A stretch of DNA of 11,148 nucleotides, taken from contig UQGJ01000076.1 of NCBI GenBank assembly GCA_900540545.1, positions 1 to 11,148 on the forward strand, in the 5' to 3' direction. This DNA is from an uncultured Eubacteriales bacterium (GTDB lineage: Bacteria; Bacillota; Clostridia; Oscillospirales; Oscillospiraceae). The notes beneath the pieces are model-generated. The model searched no databases. It had not been told where the DNA came from and saw only the letters and a list, made by a program, of their open reading frames with translations. Below are positions 5,984-11,148 of the stretch, in pieces. The position numbers were made by a program, and so were the translations under genes. Positions within the stretch are counted from its first letter, which is position 1, and each line of letters starts with the position of its first letter.

Positions 5984-6901
5984 ATGGACGGCATTGAAGC
6001 CAAGCTCTTGAAGGAGATTGCCGATTTGGACGCCCTGCCCGTGGGCGCGTACAACATCCGCAAAAACGGCGGCGCAGGCGGCCGGAACAACACCGAGCAC
6101 ATCGTCATCGACACCAAGACCGACGTGTCCGGCATCGACATCCACATCGCCCCCGGCACCAAAAAGGAGTCGGTCCACATCCCGGTCATCATCACCGAGA
6201 CCGGCCTCACCGAGCTGGTGTACAACGACTTCTACATCGGCGAGGACTGCGACGTGGACATCATCGCCGGCTGCGGCATCCACAACTCCGGCTGCGACAC
6301 CAGCCAGCACGACGGCGTGCACACCTTCCACGTGGGCAAAAACGCCAAGGTCCGCTACTACGAGAAGCACTACGGCGAGGGCGAGGGCACCGGCAAGCGC
6401 ATCTTCAATCCCCAGACCGTGGTGTACCTGGAGGAGGGGGCCTCCATCGACATGGAGACCACCCAGATTCGCGGCGTGGACGACACCAAGCGCTATACCA
6501 AGATCGTGGTGGGCCCCGGCGGCGAGGCCGTGGTGACGGAAAAGCTCCTCACCGACGGCGCCCAGACCGCCGAGTCCGAGATGGACATCATTCTGGCCGG
6601 GACCGACGCCAGGGGCCGGGTCATTTCCCGCTCCGTGGCCCAGGACCAGTCCGTCCAGGTCTTTTACCCCCGGATGATCGGCGAGGCCCAGTGCTTCGGC
6701 CACGTCCAGTGCGACTCCATCATCATGGGCAGCGCCAAAATCAAGTCCATCCCCGCCATCACCGCCAACAGCCCCGACGCCCAGCTGGTCCACGAGGCCG
6801 CCATCGGCCGCATCGCCGGGGACCAGATTTTGAAGCTCATGACCCTCGGCCTCACCGAGGAGGAAGCGGAGGAGAAGATTCTGGATGGATTTTTGCAATA
6901 A
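5984..6901 (+). CDS. sufB: SufB/SufD-family scaffold protein (minimal, SmsB-like)
   Basis: The product is the likely scaffold partner of SufC. At 305 residues it is much shorter than E. coli SufB (about 495) or SufD (about 423) and keeps mainly the beta-helix core and C-terminal helices. The C-terminal part is diagnostic: GHVQCDSIIMGSAKIKSIPA (239-258), then LVHEAAIGRI (268-277) and GLTEEEAEEKILDGF. Cys243 and Glu271 line up with the residues reported as essential in E. coli SufB (Cys405 and Glu434), so it looks like a working SufB-type rather than a SufD-type subunit. Further cysteines occur in GEDCDVDIIAGCGIHNSGCD (86-105). No second SufB/D gene and no sufS or sufU is in the window. This fits the two-gene SUF-like minimal system (SMS, SmsC-SmsB) described in archaea and anaerobic bacteria. 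AAGGAGG (5968-5974) overlaps the end of sufC. Confidence 0.9.
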   Translation: MDGIEAKLLKEIADLDALPVGAYNIRKNGGAGGRNNTEHIVIDTKTDVSGIDIHIAPGTKKESVHIPVIITETGLTELVYNDFYIGEDCDVDIIAGCGIHNSGCDTSQHDGVHTFHVGKNAKVRYYEKHYGEGEGTGKRIFNPQTVVYLEEGASIDMETTQIRGVDDTKRYTKIVVGPGGEAVVTEKLLTDGAQTAESEMDIILAGTDARGRVISRSVAQDQSVQVFYPRMIGEAQCFGHVQCDSIIMGSAKIKSIPAITANSPDAQLVHEAAIGRIAGDQILKLMTLGLTEEEAEEKILDGFLQ

Positions 6902-7307
6902 TTTCACCCCGGAGGACATCGCAGGCCGGGACGGCTTTTCCAGCTACAACCACATCACCGTCACCGACTTCCCCGACGGCGGCGCCGTGGGGGAGCTGGC
7001 CGTCTCCGCCCAGAGCCTGAACCCCCACGGCATCGTCCACGGCGGCTGTCTTGCCAGTCTGGCCGACACGGTGGCGGGCTGGGCCGTGGCCCACGCCACG
7101 GGCCGGGACTGCGTCACGGTGAACTACTGCTTCAATTTTCTCCGCCCCGCCAAGGGGACGAACCAGAAAATCGTCTGCCGGGCCACCCCGGAAAAGCTGG
7201 GCCGGACCCTGTGCGTCTACAAGGTGAACCTCTCCGACGACGCGGGCGAGACCGTTGCCACCGGGGATTTCACGTTCTTCCTGATGGGACCCATGGAGGA
7301 TTTATAA
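6885..7307 (+). CDS. PaaI/YdiI-type hotdog-fold thioesterase
   Basis: The product is a predicted acyl-CoA (or related) thioesterase, 140 residues, one hotdog domain, cytoplasmic. The hallmark NPHGIVHGGCLASLADTVAG (46-65) supplies the family's HGG segment (His52) and Asp61 in the helix, and CVTVNYCFNFLRPAK (76-90) is the usual central-strand motif. The substrate cannot be read from the sequence. The ATG at 6885 overlaps the end of the sufB-like gene by 17 bases; GGAGGAG at 6868-6874 lies inside that gene. The overlap and the lack of a promoter indicate co-transcription with sufC-sufB. Whether it has a role in Fe-S work or is only a passenger is unknown. The operon ends in a terminator 14 bases after the stop codon. 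Confidence 0.9.
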   Translation: MDFCNNFTPEDIAGRDGFSSYNHITVTDFPDGGAVGELAVSAQSLNPHGIVHGGCLASLADTVAGWAVAHATGRDCVTVNYCFNFLRPAKGTNQKIVCRATPEKLGRTLCVYKVNLSDDAGETVATGDFTFFLMGPMEDL

Positions 7308-7320
7308 GCCGCGATGCCAA

Positions 7321-7358
7321 GGGGCCGCGTACCGATTCGGTACGCGGCCCCCTTTTTT
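7321..7358 (+). terminator. Intrinsic terminator of the suf-thioesterase operon
   Basis: A 14-bp perfect stem, GGGGCCGCGTACCG (7321-7334) with 7338-7351, has a three-base loop and is followed by CTTTTTT. On the minus strand the same hairpin directly follows the stop of the convergent gene at 7361, but only two T residues come after it, so it would be weaker in that direction. Confidence 0.93.
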
Positions 7359-7360
7359 GT

Positions 7361-7672
7361 TCAGGGCATCAGGCACTCGTAAGGTTCCACACCCCGCCCC
7401 TTGGCGTGTTCGGCCAGGGAGTCCAGCCTGACCCGGTAGGCGGGGTCGTCGGTATTCGCCAGGATGATAACCGCGTCCCCGGGCTGGACCTGGTCCCAGG
7501 CGTTGCCACCCTCTGCAAGGGAAAGGGTGATGTCCGGGAGCAAATAGTCGGTACAGAACCCATACCCCAGGTCGGCCAGCTCCTCCAGCCGCTTGAAGAA
7601 GCACGATTTGAACTCATCCGGGTCTGGCAGACGGAAGTGGCCGGAAGCGAGGAAATAGCAGGTGCGAGACAT
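7361..7672 (-). CDS. Unrecognised 103-residue protein divergent from an XRE regulator
   Basis: I do not recognise the family. The protein begins MSRTCYFLASGHFRLPDPDEF, has a helical centre (FFKRLEELADLGYGF) and continues through an acidic, Asp/Pro-rich second half (DYLLPDITLSLAEGG, QPGDAVIILANTDDPAYRVRLD). It shows no signal peptide, membrane span or obvious catalytic motif, so a cytoplasmic soluble protein is likely. The ATG at 7672 is preferred over an in-frame start at 7726 because AGAGGAG lies about 8 bases upstream and the extra 18 residues would cover the promoter region. A good promoter is present (7715-7743). The operator-like repeat shared with the XRE gene suggests that regulator controls it; this is inference. 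Base composition is coding-like, supporting a real gene. Confidence 0.7.
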   Translation of the reverse strand: MSRTCYFLASGHFRLPDPDEFKSCFFKRLEELADLGYGFCTDYLLPDITLSLAEGGNAWDQVQPGDAVIILANTDDPAYRVRLDSLAEHAKGRGVEPYECLMP

Positions 7673-7714
7673 AAAATCACTCCTCTTAATCGATATGGCT
7701 CGATAATTTCTTAT

Positions 7715-7743
7715 ATCATAGCACATATCTGACAGACTATCAA
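7715..7743 (-). promoter_or_regulatory. Sigma-A-like promoter of the 103-residue gene
   Basis: On the minus strand TTGATA (7743-7738) and TATGAT (7720-7715) are separated by exactly 17 bases, about 43 bases before the start codon. Each box matches consensus at five of six positions. The -35 box falls inside the inverted repeat at 7736-7763. Confidence 0.7.
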
Positions 7744-7763
7744 TATCCCACTGTATCGATAGT
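7736..7763. promoter_or_regulatory. Operator-like inverted repeat between the divergent genes
   Basis: ACTATCAATA (7736-7745) faces TATCGATAGT (7754-7763) across eight bases; nine of ten positions are complementary. Related ATCGATAT (7689-7696) and TCGATAA (7700-7706) lie on the other side of the minus-strand promoter, next to the 103-residue gene's ribosome site. A regulator bound here would cover the minus-strand -35 box and the start region of the XRE gene. That the XRE protein itself binds is inference from the usual behaviour of divergent regulators. Confidence 0.5.
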
Positions 7764-7777
7764 TTGGAAGTGATTTC

Positions 7778-8011
7778 ATGTTCATGTACTCGTACATTCT
7801 AAAAGAATTGAGGCGTGACAAGAAAATATCCCAGAAACAAATGGGCGAAAGATTAGGGATGTCACAGTCCACATATTGTGATTACGAAAACGGTGTTCGT
7901 AAAATGCCCCTGCCCATGCTGTCCCTGCTGGCGGATGAGCTGGGCACCTCCACGGACTATATCCTGGGCCGCACCGATGTGGAAAAGCCCTATCCGCCCC
8001 GGGGAAAATGA
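7778..8011 (+). CDS. XRE-family helix-turn-helix transcriptional regulator
   Basis: The product (77 residues) is a single Cro/C1-type DNA-binding domain: YILKELRRDKKISQKQMGERLGMSQSTYCDYENGVRKMPLPMLSLLADELGTSTDYILGRTD. The two helices of the HTH are around QKQMGERLG and SQSTYCDYENG; the ending GTSTDYILGRTD is standard for the family. There is no ligand or peptidase domain, so any signal sensing is not visible. The ATG at 7778 has GGAAG seven bases upstream; an ATG two codons later is also possible. The first third of the gene and its upstream region are clearly more AT-rich than the surroundings, which hints at acquisition. Its probable target is the divergent gene at 7361-7672 and itself, through the repeat at 7736-7763. 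Repeat copy D follows about 25 bases after the stop. Confidence 0.88.
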   Translation: MFMYSYILKELRRDKKISQKQMGERLGMSQSTYCDYENGVRKMPLPMLSLLADELGTSTDYILGRTDVEKPYPPRGK

Positions 8012-8110
8012 GGCCGGAGGCCCCTCCGGGGGCGGCGCTCCCGCGCGGGGGTCCTCTTTCTCGTTTGAGAAAGAGGACGGAAAGAAAACCAGGGCTTCGG
8101 CCCTGGACCT
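8012..8110 (-). repeat. Dispersed structured repeat, partial inverted copy D
   Basis: Only the 3' portion of the repeat family is present, in the opposite orientation to copies A-C. Read on the minus strand it gives GGTCCAGGGC, stem I (CCAGGGC 8106-8100 with 8095-8089, loop CGAA), TTTTCTTTCC, and stem II (12 bp, 8078-8067 with 8062-8051, loop AAAC), then CCGCCCCCGG. Stem II read on the plus strand could also weakly end the XRE transcript, but no T-run follows it. Confidence 0.75.
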
Positions 8111-8264
8111 AAGGGGCGGCGCCAACGATGGCATGGAGGTCGAAACCGGCTAGCGGTAATAAGTCTGCCTTCCCGCACCCGCCCCTGCCGTTACGGCCTA
8201 CCATGCAATTGTTCACCCCCCATGCGCTTGCGCAACGCGCCTAGCATGGCGATTCCCGGCAAGG
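8111..8264. other. Non-coding spacer between repeat copies D and C
   Basis: I see no gene here. A short imperfect palindrome, CATGC at 8221-8225 with GCATG at 8244-8248 and internal GCGC pairings, lies near the right end. The spacer ends at CCCGGCAAGGCTGGT, which matches the left edge of copy A. Any short open frames lack ribosome sites and protein-like composition. Confidence 0.4.
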
Positions 8265-8652
8265 CTGGTCTATCATTTGTGGGGCGCGACGACCCGGCGC
8301 GCCATGCACCAGCCCACCCTTGTAGGGGCGGCTATCAGCCGCCCGTGCAGACTCCCAACGGGCGCAAAACCAATTCAAAACGTACAAACCAATGGCGGCT
8401 TGTTTGCACCGAGTAAAACGCGACTGCTATCAAGTCTTACCGGGTGATATGCCGAGGGGCGATAGCCGGAGTTGTTCTAGCGCGGGCCGATACGAGCTGC
8501 AACAACTATCAAGTCTTGCCAGCCCCCGAGAACCGTACCGCCGCCCGGACGTTCCCCGGGGTCCAGGGGCTTGCCCCTGGTTTTCTTTCCGTCCCCTTTC
8601 TGAAATCAGAAAGGGGACCCCCCGGAGGGACTCCGCCCCCGGCAGGGCCCGC
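8265..8652 (+). repeat. Dispersed structured repeat, copy C
   Basis: This is the third full copy, oriented as A and B. It shares the left-edge CCCGGCAAGG and CTTGTAGGGGC with A, and the middle section with B. Stem I is short here, CCAGGGGC (8563-8570) with GCCCCTGG (8573-8580), followed by TTTTCTTTCC. Stem II is 13 bp, 8591-8603 with 8606-8618. The copy ends with CGCCCCCGGCAGGGCCCGCC about 10 bases before the terminator of the small minus-strand gene. No protein gene is supported in it. Confidence 0.8.
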
Positions 8653-8660
8653 CCAGACGC

Positions 8661-8699
8661 AAAAAGAGAGCGAGATGCACCCGCATCCCGCTCTCTTTT
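8661..8699 (-). terminator. Intrinsic terminator of the small Cys-rich protein gene
   Basis: AAAAGAGAGCG (8662-8672) and GATGC (8674-8678) pair with GCATC (8683-8687) and CGCTCTCTTTT (8689-8699), with one internal mismatch. On the minus strand the stem ends in TTTTT. It lies about 13 bases after the stop at 8712. The plus strand also has TTTT, so some two-way activity is possible. Confidence 0.85.
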
Positions 8700-8711
8700 C
8701 ATTTGTGTTCC

Positions 8712-8903
8712 TTACTCGTCCCAGTCGGCGTAATCGTCAAATTCGGAGGAGTGGCAGCAGCAGGCGCCCTTCTCCGCGAACTTGTCCTTTACGCAGGTGA
8801 GACCCTCCGTGATCTTGTCCCAGTAGGCCACGATGCAGCAGGCCGCCGCGGCCACAGCCAGGGACCAGCCGACGATCTTCAGGACTAAACGGGCAACTTT
8901 CAT
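8712..8903 (-). CDS. Small single-span membrane protein with Cys-rich, acidic tail
   Basis: The product (63 residues) is not assigned to a family. Residues 1-10 are basic (MKVARLVLKI), about 5-28 form one hydrophobic span ending ACCIVAYW, and the rest is a soluble tail with Cys37, a CCCH cluster (48-51) and a strongly acidic end (EFDDYADWDE). The positive N-terminus suggests the tail faces outward if the inside-positive rule holds. The ATG at 8903 is supported by AGGAGG nine bases upstream; an in-frame ATG at 8924 would place the ribosome site inside the gene. It has its own promoter and terminator. It is divergent from the Asp23-FakA operon, which may or may not be meaningful. The cysteines could bind metal or form disulfides; nothing decides between these. 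Confidence 0.75.
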   Translation of the reverse strand: MKVARLVLKIVGWSLAVAAAACCIVAYWDKITEGLTCVKDKFAEKGACCCHSSEFDDYADWDE

Positions 8904-8939
8904 CCCATTGCGCCTCCTATTCAATCAAGAGATATTCCT

Positions 8940-8968
8940 AGTGTACACGATTTCTGTGCAAATTACAA
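8940..8968 (-). promoter_or_regulatory. Promoter of the small Cys-rich protein gene
   Basis: On the minus strand TTGTAA (8968-8963), 17 bases, then TACACT (8945-8940), about 37 bases before the start codon. The -10 overlaps a perfect palindrome, GTGTACAC (8941-8948), which could be a regulator site. Confidence 0.6.
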
Positions 8969-8990
8969 TCACCCCCGGCAACTTTTTTCC

Positions 8991-9019
8991 TTGTAATTCA
9001 GGGGAAAATAGAATACAAT
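8991..9019 (+). promoter_or_regulatory. Promoter of the Asp23-FakA operon
   Basis: TTGTAA (8991-8996), a 17-base spacer, then TACAAT (9014-9019), 50 bases before the Asp23 start. Its -35 and that of the divergent promoter form a perfect inverted repeat, AATTACAA (8961-8968) with TTGTAATT (8991-8998). Confidence 0.75.
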
Positions 9020-9068
9020 ATAAGGACCAATATCATGGCACCAGCTTTCCTGCGTAAGGAGGTTTCAT

Positions 9069-9419
9069 ATGAAGCTGCAAACTGAAAGGGGCGTCATCGG
9101 CATCAGCCCCGACGTATTCACCCACCTGGCCGGCGCCGCCGCCACCAACTGCTATGGCGTCAAGGGCATGGCGGTGCGCTCCACCACCGACGGTCTGGTC
9201 CACCTGCTGCGGCGGGAATCCATGGCCAAGGGCGTGAAGGTCCGCTTCCACGAGGACGACACCGTCTCCGTCGAGCTGCACATCATCGTTGACAACGGCG
9301 TGAATCTCACCGCCGTCAGCCGCTCCATCATGGAGCGGGTCCAGTACGAAGTCAGCCGCATGACCGGCGTGAAGGTCAAGGGCGTGGACGTGTGCGTGGA
9401 CTCCATGGTCATTGGCTAA
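9069..9419 (+). CDS. Asp23/Gls24 family protein, YloU-like
   Basis: The product (116 residues) is a member of the Asp23/Gls24 family, linked in Gram-positives to the cell envelope and alkaline-stress response; the molecular role is poorly defined. The typical sequence course is visible: GVIGISPDVFTHLAGAAATNCYGVKGM (8-34), a turn, VSVELHIIVDNGVNLTAVSRSIMERVQYEV (65-94), and GVKVKGVDVCVDSM near the end. There is no signal peptide or membrane span. AAGGAGG (9056-9062) is six bases before the ATG. The stop is 43 bases from the FakA start, without a terminator, and the pair equals yloU-yloV of Bacillus subtilis, a widely conserved arrangement in Firmicutes. Confidence 0.92.
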   Translation: MKLQTERGVIGISPDVFTHLAGAAATNCYGVKGMAVRSTTDGLVHLLRRESMAKGVKVRFHEDDTVSVELHIIVDNGVNLTAVSRSIMERVQYEVSRMTGVKVKGVDVCVDSMVIG

Positions 9420-9462
9420 GCCAAGGACGACAAACGCCATTGACAGAAAGGAACTGAACGAC

Positions 9463-11112
9463 ATGAGAGGAACCATTGACGGGGCCCTCCTGGCGCAGAT
9501 GGTCATCCACGCCGCGGCCTCCCTCAATTCCCAGAAGCAGCAGATCAACGAGCTGAACGTTTTCCCCGTGCCCGACGGCGACACCGGCACCAACATGGGC
9601 ATGACCATCTCCACCGCCGCCGCGGAGCTGAAGAAGAAGGCCCCCGGCACCGTGGGCGAGGTGGCCCACACCAACGCCAACGCCCTGCTGCGGGGCGCGC
9701 GGGGCAACTCCGGGGTCATTCTGTCCCTGCTGTTCCGGGGCTTTGCCAAGGCTTTGAAGGACAAGAACACCGCCGACGGCGGCGATTTCGCCATCGCCCT
9801 GGATTACGGCGTGGCCACCGCCTACAAGGCGGTGATGAAGCCCGCCGAGGGCACCATCCTCACCGTCTCCCGCCTGGCCGCCCGCCGGGCCGCCGAGGCC
9901 GCCCGGGAGGACCGCTCCTTCGAGTACGTCCTGGACGAGTGCATCAAGGAGGGCCACGTGGCCCTGGCCGACACCGTGAACCAGAACCCCGTGCTGAAAA
10001 AGGCCGGGGTGGTGGACGCCGGCGGCAAGGGCTTTTTGGTCATCCTCCAGGGTATGCTGGACGAGCTACGGGGCGAGCCCATGCCCGAGGACGGGGACGA
10101 GGGGGCCGTGGAGGTCAAGGAGCACGCCGACTTCGGCGGCTTCAAGACCGAGGACATCAAGTTCGGCTACTGCACCGAGTTCATCTGCTCCCGGGACACC
10201 AAGAAGGACCCGGAGGCCCTGCGGGGCTTCCTCTCCGCCCTGGGCGACTCCCTGGTGCTGGTGGATGACGACGAGATCATCAAGGTCCACGTCCACACCA
10301 ACCACCCCGGCCGGGTGCTGGAGGAGGCCATCACCTACGGCGCCCTCCAGACCGTGAAAATCGAGAACATGCGCAACCAGCACACCGAGATCCTGGAGGA
10401 GAACGCCCAGGCGGGCGGGGCCGACGAGGGGCGGAAAATCGCCCCCGCCGAGAAGAAGTACGGCTTCGTCTCCGTCTGCGCCGGCTCCGGCGTGGCCGAG
10501 GTGTTCCGGGACCTGGGCGTGGACGGCATCATCTCCGGGGGCCAGACCATGAACCCCTCCACCGAGGACATCCTCAAGGAGATCGACAAGACCCCCGCCG
10601 AGATCGTCTACGTGCTGCCCAACAACAAGAACATCATCATGGCCGCCGAGCAGTGCATCCCCCTGGCGGAGGGCAAGACCGTGGTGGTCCTGCCCAGCAA
10701 GACCATCCCTCAGGGCATCTCCGCCCTGCTGTCCTTTGACCCCGACGCCATCCAGGAGGACAACACCGAGGCCATGACCGCCGCCCTGGGCAACGTCCAT
10801 ACCAGCCAAATCACCTACGCCGCCCGGAACAGCGATTTCGACGGCTTCGACATCAAGGCCGGGGACTACCTGGCCCTGGCCGAGAGCCAGCTCTTCGGCA
10901 CCGACCAGGACATCGGGGCCCTGCTGAAGCGTCTGGCCGAGGCCGACACCCAGAAGGACGCCGAGTTCATCACCATCTTCTACGGCGAGGACGTGTCCGA
11001 CAGCGAGGCCCAGACCGCCCTGGAGATTTTCACCGCCGCCTGCCCCGGCGCGGAGATCACCCTGCTGAACGGCGGCCAGCCGGTGTACTACTACCTGATT
11101 TCGGCGGAATAA
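9463..11112 (+). CDS. fakA: Fatty acid kinase catalytic subunit FakA/YloV (DAK2 domain protein)
   Basis: The product (549 residues; B. subtilis YloV about 553) phosphorylates fatty acids held by a FakB binding protein, giving acyl-phosphate for phospholipid synthesis. The N-terminal DAK2-type kinase domain (1 to about 205) has NVFPVPDGDTGTNMG (32-46) with the Mg-ATP aspartates Asp38 and Asp40, GARGNSGVI (78-86) and KPAEGTILTV. A middle domain contains GYCTEFIC (Cys237) and KVHVHTNHPG (His276, His278), matching the Cys/His/His set reported to bind zinc in the Staphylococcus protein. The C-terminal DegV-like domain has VCAGSGVAEVF, DGIISGGQTMNPSTEDIL and LPNNKNIIMAAEQ. The ATG at 9463 is chosen with AAAGGA upstream; a TTG at 9412 overlapping the Asp23 stop is less likely. 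No fakB gene is in the window. Confidence 0.93.
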   Translation: MRGTIDGALLAQMVIHAAASLNSQKQQINELNVFPVPDGDTGTNMGMTISTAAAELKKKAPGTVGEVAHTNANALLRGARGNSGVILSLLFRGFAKALKDKNTADGGDFAIALDYGVATAYKAVMKPAEGTILTVSRLAARRAAEAAREDRSFEYVLDECIKEGHVALADTVNQNPVLKKAGVVDAGGKGFLVILQGMLDELRGEPMPEDGDEGAVEVKEHADFGGFKTEDIKFGYCTEFICSRDTKKDPEALRGFLSALGDSLVLVDDDEIIKVHVHTNHPGRVLEEAITYGALQTVKIENMRNQHTEILEENAQAGGADEGRKIAPAEKKYGFVSVCAGSGVAEVFRDLGVDGIISGGQTMNPSTEDILKEIDKTPAEIVYVLPNNKNIIMAAEQCIPLAEGKTVVVLPSKTIPQGISALLSFDPDAIQEDNTEAMTAALGNVHTSQITYAARNSDFDGFDIKAGDYLALAESQLFGTDQDIGALLKRLAEADTQKDAEFITIFYGEDVSDSEAQTALEIFTAACPGAEITLLNGGQPVYYYLISAE

Positions 11113-11148
11113 CTGGATTCGATTGGGAAGGGCCGCGCGCCGAAGGGC

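Noticed and set aside
5894..6919. Minus-strand open frame across the sufB-like gene (341 residues)
   Set aside because: Composition is Gly/Val/Asp/His-rich with no family features; it is antisense to a well-supported gene and has no ribosome site.
72..8652. CRISPR array or transposase-bearing insertion sequence as the explanation for the repeats
   Set aside because: The copies are few, long and widely spaced, with no regular spacers; no cas gene or transposase reading frame is present. A non-autonomous element remains possible.

Overview
The window looks like chromosomal DNA of a GC-rich, endospore-forming anaerobic Firmicute, most likely in the Oscillospiraceae (Flavonifractor/Lawsonibacter/Intestinimonas-like). 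The signs are a clear spoIIID, a two-gene minimal SUF system (sufC plus one short sufB-like gene), an Asp23/YloU-FakA/YloV pair, strong GC bias at third codon positions, and AGGAGG-type ribosome sites. This placement is inferred from gene content and composition, not from a database search.

Layout. 1-526: no gene; GC-rich hairpins and a dispersed structured repeat (copy A) that runs almost to the ribosome site of aroE. 527-1702 (+): aroE (shikimate dehydrogenase), then spoIIID (sporulation regulator) behind a leader hairpin, closed by a perfect 18-bp terminator shared with the convergent gene. 1739-2596 (-): YdhF-like aldo/keto reductase. 2623-3104: an AT-rich short repeat and repeat copy B. 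3116-4228 (-): GTPase ychF. 4432-5091 (-): ferritin-like protein with a Pro-rich N-terminal extension. 5248-7307 (+): an operon of sufC, sufB-like and a PaaI-type hotdog thioesterase, ending in a strong terminator. 7361-7672 (-) and 7778-8011 (+): an unrecognised 103-residue protein and a divergent XRE regulator sharing an operator-like inverted repeat. 8012-8660: no gene; an inverted partial repeat copy (D) and a full copy (C). 8712-8903 (-): a 63-residue single-span, Cys-rich protein. 9069-11112 (+): Asp23 and FakA/YloV, transcribed away from the small protein by back-to-back promoters.

Functionally this is mostly housekeeping: aromatic amino-acid synthesis, sporulation, Fe-S cluster assembly, fatty-acid activation and a ribosome-associated GTPase. 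The ferritin-like gene facing the Fe-S operon suggests, without proving it, a shared iron theme.

The strongest non-coding signal is a roughly 0.35-0.4 kb intergenic repeat present three times in the same orientation, plus one partial inverted copy. It carries two consecutive hairpins separated by a T-rich stretch. The stem sequences differ between copies, yet pairing is kept by changes on both sides. I do not recognise a named family for it. No CRISPR array, tRNA, rRNA or transposase was seen.
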